Of a stretch of 43,484 nucleotides of DNA, positions 18,601 through 26,360 are shown one piece after another (position 1 is the stretch's first letter; each line of letters opens with the position of its first letter). Below the pieces are notes generated by a model. It did no database searches. It saw nothing but the letters and a program-made list of their open reading frames with translations, and was not told the origin of the DNA. The stretch is taken from contig JANLPQ010000086.1 of NCBI GenBank assembly GCA_031367325.1, positions 1-43,484 of the forward strand, read 5' to 3'. The position numbers were made by a program, and so were the translations under genes. This DNA is from JAAFIP01 sp031367325. GTDB taxonomy: Bacteria; Pseudomonadota; Gammaproteobacteria; Burkholderiales; Burkholderiaceae_C.

Positions 18601-21600
18601 AGCTTGTGCGGTGTTGCCGTCTTTGTCTTTGGCCACCACGGTCAGCTCTACTTCGCCAGCTTCGCCCAGCTTGGTCTCGCACAGCAGCAGGCCACGGCTG
18701 TCGCTGGTGCCGCTGCACACTTTGCCAAGGTCTTTGGTCTCAGTTTTATTGTCGTAGCTGTAGAAGCCACCCACCATGCGTTTGCGGCTGGTGGTGGTAA
18801 TGCGGGCTACGGCGTTGACTTCGATACTCACGCCTGCTTGCGCTTTGCCTGCCAGGTCTAGCGACAAGGCCTGAAACTTGATTTTTTGGCTGGCAGATAC
18901 CCAGCCTTCGGTACGAATACCGGCTACCACCGCAGCAGGCCACAGGGTGTGCGTGCTGCGGATGGTTTGCACTTCGCCATTGGGGTCTGAGTAGGTAGCT
19001 TCGAGCAGCAGTTCACGCGGTTGTTTGGCAGCCGGAATGTCTTCCACATTAACTTTGCCTACACCGGTTTTATCCAGCGTGACAGCTAGCTTGTCGGCCA
19101 CTACACGGCTGTCACCGCGCGAGGCTGGAGCCTCTTCGTCCGTAGCTGCAGTTTGGGTTGCATCGTCAGCACGTTTGCGTGGGGGCTCGAAGCTGTATTC
19201 TTCAAAATCGGGGTAGCTTAAGTTTTTGCTACGCACTAGCGCGGATACGCGCACCGGCAGATTACTGGCAGGCCCACCTGAGACATAGTTGATTTGTACC
19301 GCTGTAGGCACAGCGATGGCTTTGACCAGCGGCTTTTTATCTACTGGCAACACGCTGCCTTCTAGCACGGGCAGGCGAAATTCTTCTACGCGAAATTTGC
19401 CAGTAACGAGGCGGCCACCGTACGATTCGTCTTCATCCGATGTATTTCTACCAGTGGTTTTTTTCTGGCTGGGTCCATAATCCAATTGCACCGTGTATTC
19501 GCCCAGCTTGGCTGCAGGGGGTACGGCAAATGTGCTTTCTGCACTGTAGCCGCCGCTGGTGGTTTTGCGCCACACCAGCGGCTGCTTAAATTGCTGGCCG
19601 CTGCCCATGTGGGTGACGATCAGGGTCTGTGGCCCCGCTGTAGGCTGGCTGAAACCTTTTAAACTCTGGTCGCGCAGCAGGTGCTTCATCGACACGGTTT
19701 CGCCCGCGCGCAGCAGCATGCGGTCTAGCACGGTGTGGGCTACTTCATCTTTGCCTGCTTTGAGATTGGTAGGAAAATTAAAGCGAAAAGGTTCAACGCC
19801 GCGCTGCCAGTCGCTCCAGGTAAAGGCCATGTCTTCTACTCCGTCAGCACCTTTGTGGCGTGCGCTGACAAAATAACTTTGCATGTCATTGCCGCGTTTG
19901 TCACTACAGCGCGGTGCCTCGCTGGACAAATCTTTGATCATGGCAATGCCTTTGGCATCGGTCACGCTCGTGGCCAGCTCTTTGCCATTGCAGTCCGACA
20001 CGCGCACCGCTGCACCTGCTACCACGGTGGCTTTGTCCAGCGTGGTCACCCATACAGCAGAATTTTCGCGCCCTAATTTAAAGTGCACGCCCAGGTTGGT
20101 CACCAGTGCTGACGACCGCACATACATTGTGCGATTAGCGCCGCGCTTTTCATCAAGCAGCGCCAAGCCCAGTTTTTGCGATGCAATCTCCACCACATGA
20201 AAGCCCGGTGGCAACGGAATGCCCACCACTTCAAACGGGCGCGACTGGCCTTCAGGTGGTTTGGGCAGCTCCAGTTTGCGCACATTGCCTACTTTGGCCA
20301 GCAGTTGCGTCTCACGCGACTCACGTTCGCGGTTATTGGCGTTTTGTACTTTACGGTACCAGTCGATAATTTCTGCGTCGGTCTTGACCTGCAAATCTGT
20401 GACGTTGCTGCCCGGCTTGCTGCCAGGTTGTAGAGATTGCACGTTTAAATCAGGCTCTACGTTGCGCAGTGTGACGGGAAGTAGTGCAAAAGTAGGGCTA
20501 CCTGGCTCGGCAAAGCGTTCCACCACGCCAAAGCTGCTGGCGGCAAATTTGGCCAAGGGTGGCTGGCCACCTGTTTTGGTGTCCAGCGGGAAGGATGCGG
20601 CGTTTTGCAGGGTGCGACCCGAGGCGTCAACAAATCCTTTGGGTAGTACGATTTGGTAGCTAGTGTCTTCTGCAAACGGGCCTTTGAATGTGATGCCGTT
20701 GATGGTGCTATCGTCCCCGCCTTCTTTGTCGATCTCAGGTTTGAAGCTGTCTTTAGCACCCTTCAGCACAATGCCTTGCGCCATTTTGATGGTAATCGGT
20801 GCGTTAAAGCGCAGGCTCATGGGGCGAATAGGCAAGCAGGCTGAATCTGCGTTTTCGCGCTCACAGCTGAAGTTGGCCATAAAAGGCTCGCGCACTTTAA
20901 AGTTAAAGCGCTTTTCTACACTGTTAGCCACACCGCTGGGCGTGGACACACCTTTGCCAAACACTACGCTTACATTGCCCGATGCATTCAAGCGGCGGTT
21001 GCAGGCTAAGGTAATAAAGCGGTCGGGCTGTGCCTTGGCTTCGCGTTCATAGTCCAAGGCTTTTAATAATTCGGCGCGCGTGCTGCCGTCAATCATTCGG
21101 ACGCCCACTTTTTCGCCCACGCCTTCTACCGTGCACCAAATGTTATTGGCCAGAGTGGCTGGCGCCGCCGCACCGTTCAATTCCAATACAAAAAACTGCT
21201 CCTCGTCGATGCGTGTGCCCGTGCTGGGCGAGATGCGCCGTACAAACGGGCCACCCGTATTAAAGGCAAACTTAGTAGTCCCGCTGATAGCCTCGGCCTT
21301 GGGGCCTTTAAAGGCGGTGTTGGGCTGCACCGTGCAACGCACGCCCGGCGGCAGGTCGCTTTCGAATTCATAGGCCCATTCACGCTCGCTTACCCAGCGG
21401 CCACTGCCTTGGCTGGCGCGTGCGTCGCTGCAGCTTAGGTTGACAGGTGAGGTGGCTTTGGGGTCGCCAAAAATAACCGCGGCTTGGTCAAATTTAACCA
21501 CCATTTGGCGCACTTGGGCGATCTCGCCTTGGGGCGACAGGCTGGTGATTTGCAAAGCCCATGCGCTGGGGCTGGGGCTGGCTATTGCGAAAACCCAAGC

Positions 21601-21633
21601 GGCTAATGCTGCGATTTTTGTGCTTATTCTCAT
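15697..21633 (-). CDS. bacterial alpha-2-macroglobulin family protein (YfhM-like)
   Basis: A very large periplasmic protein of 1978 residues, a bacterial alpha-2-macroglobulin thought to trap proteases that breach the outer membrane while its partner PBP1C repairs the wall. The thioester motif is intact: Cys1490 in FICLEQKTS, with Gln at 1493. An MG1-like N-terminus (LQITSLSPQGEIAQVRQMVVKFDQAAV), a bait-region stretch with PAGGGGGRGATRELLDTLLLWNP, and the C-terminal complement-like helices are visible. The ATG at 21633 is chosen because GGAG lies seven to ten bases upstream; the longer frame starts with TTG. The signal peptide ends at SAWA without a lipobox, unlike the lipoprotein of E. coli. 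Its stop abuts the pbpC start. Confidence 0.94.
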   Translation of the reverse strand: MRISTKIAALAAWVFAIASPSPSAWALQITSLSPQGEIAQVRQMVVKFDQAAVIFGDPKATSPVNLSCSDARASQGSGRWVSEREWAYEFESDLPPGVRCTVQPNTAFKGPKAEAISGTTKFAFNTGGPFVRRISPSTGTRIDEEQFFVLELNGAAAPATLANNIWCTVEGVGEKVGVRMIDGSTRAELLKALDYEREAKAQPDRFITLACNRRLNASGNVSVVFGKGVSTPSGVANSVEKRFNFKVREPFMANFSCERENADSACLPIRPMSLRFNAPITIKMAQGIVLKGAKDSFKPEIDKEGGDDSTINGITFKGPFAEDTSYQIVLPKGFVDASGRTLQNAASFPLDTKTGGQPPLAKFAASSFGVVERFAEPGSPTFALLPVTLRNVEPDLNVQSLQPGSKPGSNVTDLQVKTDAEIIDWYRKVQNANNRERESRETQLLAKVGNVRKLELPKPPEGQSRPFEVVGIPLPPGFHVVEIASQKLGLALLDEKRGANRTMYVRSSALVTNLGVHFKLGRENSAVWVTTLDKATVVAGAAVRVSDCNGKELATSVTDAKGIAMIKDLSSEAPRCSDKRGNDMQSYFVSARHKGADGVEDMAFTWSDWQRGVEPFRFNFPTNLKAGKDEVAHTVLDRMLLRAGETVSMKHLLRDQSLKGFSQPTAGPQTLIVTHMGSGQQFKQPLVWRKTTSGGYSAESTFAVPPAAKLGEYTVQLDYGPSQKKTTGRNTSDEDESYGGRLVTGKFRVEEFRLPVLEGSVLPVDKKPLVKAIAVPTAVQINYVSGGPASNLPVRVSALVRSKNLSYPDFEEYSFEPPRKRADDATQTAATDEEAPASRGDSRVVADKLAVTLDKTGVGKVNVEDIPAAKQPRELLLEATYSDPNGEVQTIRSTHTLWPAAVVAGIRTEGWVSASQKIKFQALSLDLAGKAQAGVSIEVNAVARITTTSRKRMVGGFYSYDNKTETKDLGKVCSGTSDSRGLLLCETKLGEAGEVELTVVAKDKDGNTAQAASSVWVTKQGELWFGGEDHDRIDLLPEKKSYAPGETAKLQVRMPFRFATALVSIEREGIIETQIVQLNGQDPTINVKIAEGWAPNVYVSALVLRGRLREVPWYSLFTWGYKAPREWWTAFWYEGREYTAPTALVDLSKPAFRLGAAELRVGTKAHQLDVKVTANKESYAVRSTATVTITAKLPNGQPAANAEVALAAVDQALLELMPNSSWNLLDAMLQRRSWGVETSTAQMEIIGRRHYGRKAVPAGGGGGRGATRELLDTLLLWNPRVQLDANGQAVVNVPLNDAITTFKIVAVADVGTGLFGTGQTNIRATQDLQIISGLPPLVREDDQFRAQITLRNTTKAAMKVEVTPRVTMIEAKPQTIDIPAGESREVAWNVTAPAQLAQIRSEAILWEIEAKDTISGARDALKARQRITYAVPLTVQQATLVQVDGAFNLDVQQPADSVAGRGGLKMALQPKLAEGIPGVRDYFANYPFICLEQKTSKSVGLRDAKLWQTVAAQLPTYLDSDGLANYFPPRAGDGNLGSDTLTAYLLAATHEASSIDAGFSIPDASRAAMEKGLIAFIEGKIARDFWSPQKDLDMRKIAAIEALSRYGRANARLLGSITIAPNQWPTHTVIDWLNILRRMKDLPKRDERMAEATQILKSRLSYQGTKMVFSTEKDDYWWWLMQNGDTNTAKLILAVLDDPAWKEDMPRLANGFIARQQGGAWHTTTANLWGGMALEKFSTVFESTPVAGVTSAAMGAGKAAVDWSKVSRILATDPEGAPHQSTWFGAPASPGNLRNNSMFLPWSAGKDALSVTHAGTGRPWLTIQSVAAVQLKAPFNAGYQVKKTITPVEEAVKGQISRGDVLRITLEVTSSADMTWVALTDPIPGGATILGGGLGRDSEIATKNERKSGDAWPAFEERSFESFRAYYEYVPKGKFTLEYTVRLNNVGEFAMPPTRVEAMYAPEMFGETPNARVKVLGK

Positions 21634-21769
21634 GACTACTCCGTGAAGTAATAAGCGTAACCTCAAACGTGTGTCGCGTAACCATCGTTACAGGGTTAAT
21701 CCTGTGCACTATTGCGCAATCTTGCCCAGCGCATGCAGTGCACACTGAGCATGACTCAACGCGCGGATT

Positions 21770-22165
21770 TCAGTCTTTTATTTTGGAGCGCAATGCTTTG
21801 GTCTCAGAACGCTGGCTTTTGCCCTCTAGCCTGCGCTGCTTGGAGCCGTAGGTGGGCTGGGTGGCTTTGCGCACGCGCGGCGGTGTGGCTACGCTACTGA
21901 CCAGCTCGTGTAGCCGCGCAAAAGCATCCATCCGGTTGGCGTCTTGGGTGCGCTGGGTTTGCGCCTTGATAATCAGTACGCCGTCTTGGGTAATGCGGCC
22001 ATCACGCAATGCCAGCAGCCGCTGTTTAACGCCATCTGGCAGCGATGACGCAGGGATGTTAAAGCGCAAATGGATCGCGCTAGACACCTTGTTCACGTTT
22101 TGCCCACCCGCACCTTGCGCACGTATGGCGGTGACCTCGACTTCGCTTTCTTTAATCTCTACCAT
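21770..22165 (-). CDS. arfB: alternative ribosome-rescue factor ArfB (peptidyl-tRNA hydrolase, YaeJ)
   Basis: The 131-residue protein has a release-factor-like catalytic domain without codon-reading domains. The GGQ motif is at residues 20-22 in IRAQGAGGQNVNKVSSAIHLRF. The C-terminal tail is strongly basic (GSKQRRLEGKSQRSETKALRSKIKD), the part that enters the empty mRNA channel of stalled ribosomes in ArfB. It would hydrolyse peptidyl-tRNA on stalled ribosomes. It stands alone, in the same direction as the alpha-2-macroglobulin gene 136 bases downstream. The length matches E. coli YaeJ (140), which separates it from PrfH or full release factors. Confidence 0.95.
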   Translation of the reverse strand: MVEIKESEVEVTAIRAQGAGGQNVNKVSSAIHLRFNIPASSLPDGVKQRLLALRDGRITQDGVLIIKAQTQRTQDANRMDAFARLHELVSSVATPPRVRKATQPTYGSKQRRLEGKSQRSETKALRSKIKD

Positions 22166-22249
22166 GCTGGATTACGCGGGTTGGTGTGACTTGATTGTGA
22201 AATATGCTAAATTGCCATAGATAATACATCCGTAACTTAGGAGAACACT

Positions 22250-22399
22250 ATGGCCAAAGGTCAACAAAAATCCAACAAAGAAGTCAAAAAGACTAAAAAA
22301 GACACATCCCCGCCTAAAGTGTTAACGGGTGAGCCAGTGCGCGCCACCGTGACTACTACAGTAATCCCGCGTGGCAAAGACAAAGATAAGTACAAGTAA
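22250..22399 (+). CDS. small basic conserved-looking protein (49 aa)
   Basis: A 49-residue protein starting MAKGQQKSNKEVKKTKKD and ending RGKDKDKYK. It is rich in Lys with a short Ser/Thr/Val middle and no membrane segment, so probably unstructured and nucleic-acid or ribosome associated, though this is only a guess. TAGGAG lies seven bases before the ATG. Similar short proteins beginning MAKGQQ(R/K)SNKE are familiar to me from many proteobacteria, with no function assigned. It lies 36 bases before the Stealth gene in the same direction. Confidence 0.75.
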   Translation: MAKGQQKSNKEVKKTKKDTSPPKVLTGEPVRATVTTTVIPRGKDKDKYK

Positions 22400-22435
22400 C
22401 CCACAAGTCAGTTCGAGCCGTTTTAAGCCAGCGCA

Positions 22436-23446
22436 TTGCTCCGCAATCCAGACGTTATTGATATCGTTTACTTATGGGTGAACGGTAACGACGACGTGTG
22501 GCGCGCCAAGCGCCGCCACGCCGCGAACCAACAAGACGCCACAGGGCGCGCATCCATGGCGCTGCATGCCAATGTAGAAGGGCGTTTTCGGGACAACGAC
22601 GAGCTGCGCTACAACCTGCGCGCGCTGGAGATGTATTTCCCGGAGCACGGGCATATTTATGTAGTGACCGATGCGCAAACACCTGCATGGTTGCGTGCAT
22701 CAGACCGCTTGACCATCATCGACCACCAAGACCTGATACCTGCGCAGCATTTGCCCACTTTTGACTCAGGCCATATCGAATCGTATATTCACCGCATACC
22801 GCAACTCTCAGAGCGGTATTTTTACCTGAATGACGACGTGCTCTTTGGTAGCCCTGTCGATGTTGAAGATTGGTTCTACGACAGCGGTGTGTATGTGGCG
22901 TGGTCGGATGAACCTATGGTGGCCGACGAGCCAATGCGGCAAGACGCCGCTGCGCTAGACAATGCATGCCGGTTGTCGAACCAATGGTTTGAAGCATTAG
23001 CGCAAGATAACAGTGCCGCCCGAGCTGCAGTCCATGCCATGGCAAAGCAATACCAGCATACCTTTCGCACCTTTGCACATTCACCCAGGCCCATGCGCAA
23101 GTCACTGCTTACTGCGCTAGAAAGCATTGCGCCCGACATGTTTGCCAAGGTGCGCAGCACGGTGTTTCGCACTTGGGACAAACCCACCATCGTGTCAGAT
23201 TTTGTACTGCGCTGGGCGCTGGCCAGCGGTGCAGCCAAAGTGCGCGACTATGCGCACCTGTACGTGTCCACGGGGGACACGGACAAAGCCGCAGTGCTAG
23301 AGCAGCTTGTCAGTTTGAACGGAAAAATCGATTTTTTCTGCATCAACGACACCACCGACGACGCCTACCCGCACGACCCGCGCCTGGCGCAGGTGCGCGA
23401 TGCGCTGCAGCGCATGTACCCGCTGCCATCCAGCTTTGAGCTATAG
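22436..23446 (+). CDS. Stealth-family sugar-phosphate transferase
   Basis: The 336-residue protein belongs to the Stealth family, which transfers hexose-1-phosphate units in capsule and exopolysaccharide synthesis. The four conserved regions appear in order: CR1 IDIVYLWVNGNDDVW at residues 8-22; CR2 GRFRDNDELRYNLRALEMYFP with IYVVTDAQTPAWL; CR3 around HIESYIHRIPQLSERYFYLNDDVLFG; and CR4-like PTIVSDFVLRWALASG. The only canonical start in frame is a TTG at 22436, because a stop lies four codons upstream and the next candidate falls inside CR1. No Shine-Dalgarno is seen. Eleven bases separate it from a metallophosphoesterase gene. No capsule locus surrounds it, so its acceptor is unknown. Confidence 0.87.
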   Translation: MLRNPDVIDIVYLWVNGNDDVWRAKRRHAANQQDATGRASMALHANVEGRFRDNDELRYNLRALEMYFPEHGHIYVVTDAQTPAWLRASDRLTIIDHQDLIPAQHLPTFDSGHIESYIHRIPQLSERYFYLNDDVLFGSPVDVEDWFYDSGVYVAWSDEPMVADEPMRQDAAALDNACRLSNQWFEALAQDNSAARAAVHAMAKQYQHTFRTFAHSPRPMRKSLLTALESIAPDMFAKVRSTVFRTWDKPTIVSDFVLRWALASGAAKVRDYAHLYVSTGDTDKAAVLEQLVSLNGKIDFFCINDTTDDAYPHDPRLAQVRDALQRMYPLPSSFEL

Positions 23447-23457
23447 AGGCGCGGTGT

Positions 23458-24321
23458 ATGCGCATTCAGCTGCTGTCCGACCTGCACCTTGAGAGCCACC
23501 CGCATTGGCAGCCCACGCCAGCGCCTGGTGCTGACGTGCTGGTACTGGCCGGTGACATTGGCTCGTACCAAGCGGGCAGCAGCTTGACGGACGCCGATTT
23601 TGGCCTGGCCCGCTTTGCCCCGCTGCACGGCTGGCCCACACCCGTGCTGTTCACGCCCGGCAACCACGAATATGACGCGCTCGACTTTGACGCCACCCAC
23701 CAGCGACTGCAAGCAGTGTGCGCCCGGCTAGGCATGACCTGGCTAGAGCGCCAGGTAGTGGCGCTGCCGCGTCCAGCCAACGACCCGCAAGGCCCGGGCA
23801 CAGTGCGCTTTGTAGGTACCACACTGTGGAGCGACTACGATGCACTGGCACAGCTAGGCCAAGCCAAAGACGACCTCACCACCCAGCTGCGCCTGCGCGG
23901 CAAAGCCTTTCGTGCCGCCAATTTTTACCTAAAAAAAGCCGCCACCATACGTAATGGCGTACCGTGGCTGGCCGAAGACATGCGTGAGCAAGCCTTGGTT
24001 TGCCAGCAGTGGTTGCACCACGCTTTGAACACCGAACCAACTTATTCCAACACCAAAACGGTAGTAGTTACTCACTTTGCCCCCAGCCTGCGCAGCGCCG
24101 ACCCGCGCTACGGCTTAACGCCCAGCACGGCTGGTTTTTGCAATTCCATCGACGACTATTTAAACCACGCCGACTATTGGCTGCACGGCCATTTGCACTG
24201 CCCCAGCGACTACACCCATGTAAACGCCCACCACACCTGCCGCGTACTGGCCAACCCGTTGGGCTATGCGCGCAAGAACGAGCAAGCTGCGTTCAGGCCG
24301 CAATTTTGCGTGGATGTTTGA
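23458..24321 (+). CDS. calcineurin-like metallophosphoesterase
   Basis: The 287-residue cytoplasmic protein has the five blocks of the metallophosphatase fold: Asp8 and His10 in SDLHLE, Asp33 in LAGDIGS, GNHEYD, a His in VVTHFAPS, and GHLH near residue 240. These bind two metal ions that hydrolyse a phosphomono- or diester. The substrate cannot be told; it is not one of the better defined types such as UDP-diacylglucosamine hydrolase or SbcD. It follows the Stealth gene after 11 bases and is probably co-transcribed, so a role in phospho-glycan metabolism is possible. Confidence 0.9.
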   Translation: MRIQLLSDLHLESHPHWQPTPAPGADVLVLAGDIGSYQAGSSLTDADFGLARFAPLHGWPTPVLFTPGNHEYDALDFDATHQRLQAVCARLGMTWLERQVVALPRPANDPQGPGTVRFVGTTLWSDYDALAQLGQAKDDLTTQLRLRGKAFRAANFYLKKAATIRNGVPWLAEDMREQALVCQQWLHHALNTEPTYSNTKTVVVTHFAPSLRSADPRYGLTPSTAGFCNSIDDYLNHADYWLHGHLHCPSDYTHVNAHHTCRVLANPLGYARKNEQAAFRPQFCVDV

Positions 24322-24443
24322 GGTGGTTTTGTGTGCAGTAAATCTTGCAACCGTGCAGCTTTGTGTAGCCTTGTTTGTGTACTGCTCAGTGCTGCGTCAC
24401 TGCGTAGCTGCGTACTAAAAGTGCATTACTAGCTACCCAAGAC

Positions 24444-24488
24444 ACTATAAATACTATAGCTGCTTGAGCAGGATTTACTTAGGTTATT
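24444..24488 (+). repeat. copy of the dispersed 45-bp repeat
   Basis: The stretch has the family flanks ACTATAAAT and ATTTACTTAGGTTA around ATAGCTGCTTGAGCAGG. It is one of the best matches to the copy at 2492 and lies at the left side of the gene-free region 24322-24918. Confidence 0.85.
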
Positions 24489-24607
24489 GGCCCAAAACAC
24501 TCTAAAAAAGAGCTTCAGAATGTCCTCAGCGTGCCCTGAGGTTGGCGAGTCTTTTTGTCTTGTACTCTTGTACGGGAGCAGGCCGACGATTACTTAGTTT
24601 TGTACGA

Positions 24608-24712
24608 GAGCTGGCAGGCGGCGTACTCAGCTTCGCGGCTGTCCTCCGTGGCGGCCTAAGGCCGCCTACTCCCCCTTTATGCCGCTGCGCTGAGTACACC
24701 GCCTGCCAGCTC
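24608..24712. repeat. large palindromic repeat, copy P2
   Basis: Arms 24608-24631 and 24689-24712 are complementary at 23 of 24 positions. The inner GGCGGCCTAAGGCCGCC hairpin and the CCCTTTATGCCGC segment match P1. The arm bases differ from P1 in the outer part but remain paired. A partial extra copy of the P1 left end (TTGTACGGGAGCAGG) lies just upstream at about 24568-24582. The gene-free region 24322-24918 is filled by this copy, P3 and one 45-bp repeat; nothing else is supported there. Confidence 0.85.
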
Positions 24713-24767
24713 TTGCAAACATGGCGGGTCGATCAACTGCTGTTGCTCCAACCAACTTTGTACGCAG

Positions 24768-24859
24768 CCTTGGCGCTTGGTGTGAACAGCGCAGCGGCAT
24801 AAAGGGGGAGCCCGCAGGGCGGAGGACAGCCGCGGAGCTGTTCACGCCAAGTGCCAGGG
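24768..24859. repeat. large palindromic repeat, copy P3 (inverted)
   Basis: Arms 24768-24790 and 24837-24859 are complementary at about 20 of 23 positions, and the inner 15 bases have one mismatch. The centre (GCGGCATAAAGGGGGAG ... GGAGGACAGCCGCG) is the reverse complement of the P1 and P2 centre, so P2 and P3 sit head to head about 55 bases apart. Its arm sequence is unrelated to the outer arms of P1 and P2 yet again self-complementary. Confidence 0.8.
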
Positions 24860-24918
24860 CGAGCAAGGGCATGCTGCCAGATTCTCATGCCACAGAACAC
24901 ATACAAAACCGCATAGTG

Positions 24919-25569
24919 TCACACTCCATGCGACTGCAAAAGCACCACCACCGCCCCCGCACCCCCCTGCGCCGGCGTAGCCTGCACAAACGCCAGCACT
25001 TGATTTTTTTGAATCAGCCAGCTGTGCACCTTATTCTTCAGCACCGGTACCTTGCCCGGCGACCCTAGGCCCTTGCCGTGCACCACCCGCACGCAGCGCA
25101 AGCCGTGTTTAAAAGACTCGCGGATAAAACCACCCAAGGCTTCGCGCGCCTCGTCAGTGCGCAGGTTGTGCAGATCGACTTGGCCTTGCACGCTCCAGTC
25201 GCCTTTGCGCAGTTTGCGCACCACGTCGGCGCCTATGCCGGGGCGGCGAAAGCTCAGTGCCTCGTCGGTGTCTAGCAGGCTGCTGGTGTCCCACTCGTCG
25301 CTCATGGTCTCTCGCAGCACGCGCTGGTCGTCTAGCTGCTGCTGCACCGGGATGGGGGCGGGCAGGTCGGGCTGTAGCAGGGCTTGATTTTTGCGCGGCA
25401 GGGCTTTGACCTTGCCTACAGCGATGGCAAACATATCTTTGTCTTCTCGCAGTTTTTTGGCCAGCGCGGCGCGCGCTGCCTCGGCGGCGGCGTGCACAGC
25501 AGCTTGGCGGTCAATTTCTTTTTTGACTGTTTTCAGGTCGGCCAGCGAACTGATTTTGGAGTTTTTCAT
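24919..25569 (-). CDS. Smr-domain protein (SmrA-like nuclease)
   Basis: The 216-residue protein has a long charged N-terminal region, partly coiled-coil like (KKEIDRQAAVHAAAEAARAALAKKLRED), and a C-terminal Smr domain from about residue 125. The domain carries the two motifs of the family, VDLHNL and VVHGKG, needed for endonuclease activity in characterised Smr proteins. SmrA-type proteins in proteobacteria nick DNA or cut mRNA at collided ribosomes. The start overlaps the radC stop as ATGA, so the two are translationally coupled, which points to a shared transcript rather than a shared job. Confidence 0.9.
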   Translation of the reverse strand: MKNSKISSLADLKTVKKEIDRQAAVHAAAEAARAALAKKLREDKDMFAIAVGKVKALPRKNQALLQPDLPAPIPVQQQLDDQRVLRETMSDEWDTSSLLDTDEALSFRRPGIGADVVRKLRKGDWSVQGQVDLHNLRTDEAREALGGFIRESFKHGLRCVRVVHGKGLGSPGKVPVLKNKVHSWLIQKNQVLAFVQATPAQGGAGAVVVLLQSHGV

Positions 25570-26261
25570 GTACGCGCCCCAGCACTGGGTATCAGGCCTA
25601 AATCGGCCATAGACGCCGCCGCGTGCGAGGTCACGATAACGTGGTCTAGCACGGTAATGTCGATCAAACCCAGCGCGGCGGCCAGCTTGCTGGTCATGGC
25701 AATGTCGGCCGGGCTGGGGGTGGCATGGCCGCTGGGGTGGTTGTGTGCCAGCACCACGGCGCTGGCGCGGTGGTGCAGGGCGCGCAGCACCACCTCGCGC
25801 GGGTACACACTGGTGTGGGTTAATGTGCCTTTAAACAGCTCTTCCATCGCCAGCAGCTCTTGCTGTGCATTAAAAAACAGCACGGCAAATACTTCATACG
25901 GTTTGTGGCCCAAGTGCAGGCGCACGTAGTCGCGCAGCTGCTGGGGAGTGGCGATGGTGGGCTTGGATTGCAGTTGCTCGGCCAGCGCGCGGCGGGCCAG
26001 TTCTAGCACGGCCACTACTTCGGCGCGCTTGGCAGGGCCCAGGCCTTTGATGCGCTTTAAATCTTCAGCGCCAGCCCCCAGCAGCCCGGCCATGCCGCCA
26101 AAGCTGTCAATCAGCTCTTGCGCCATCACCAGCACGTTTTTGCCCGCTATACCCGTGCGCAACAGCAAGGCCAGCAGCTCGGCGTCGCTTAAGGCTTGTG
26201 GGCCGCGCGCCAGCAGCTTTTCGCGCGGGCGGGCGTCAGGGGGTAGAGATTTAAGCAGCAT
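25566..26261 (-). CDS. radC: RadC family protein (JAMM/MPN+ domain)
   Basis: The 231-residue protein has an N-terminal helix-hairpin-helix region (GGMAGLLGAGAEDLKRIKGLGPAKRA) and a C-terminal JAB1/MPN metalloprotease-like domain. The metal motif is VLAHNHPSGHATPSPAD followed by a downstream Asp. RadC was named for a repair phenotype that was later attributed to another gene, and its role remains open. I chose the ATG at 26261 giving MLLKSLPPDARPREKL, the family's usual beginning; the longer frame starts with TTG and lacks similarity. No good ribosome site is seen. It is divergent from fkpB. Confidence 0.93.
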   Translation of the reverse strand: MLLKSLPPDARPREKLLARGPQALSDAELLALLLRTGIAGKNVLVMAQELIDSFGGMAGLLGAGAEDLKRIKGLGPAKRAEVVAVLELARRALAEQLQSKPTIATPQQLRDYVRLHLGHKPYEVFAVLFFNAQQELLAMEELFKGTLTHTSVYPREVVLRALHHRASAVVLAHNHPSGHATPSPADIAMTSKLAAALGLIDITVLDHVIVTSHAAASMADLGLIPSAGART

Positions 26262-26360
26262 GGGAGGGTGACCAGAAGGTGACTGAACAGAGTAAATAAG
26301 TGTGGCCAGCGGGGGATACCCCAAGGTTTCTACAATAGGGCTAGTCTACAAAGTTTATCC

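Noticed and set aside
24322..24918. CRISPR array
   Set aside because: Repeats here are palindromic modules of unequal spacing and orientation, without regular spacers, and no cas gene is in the window.
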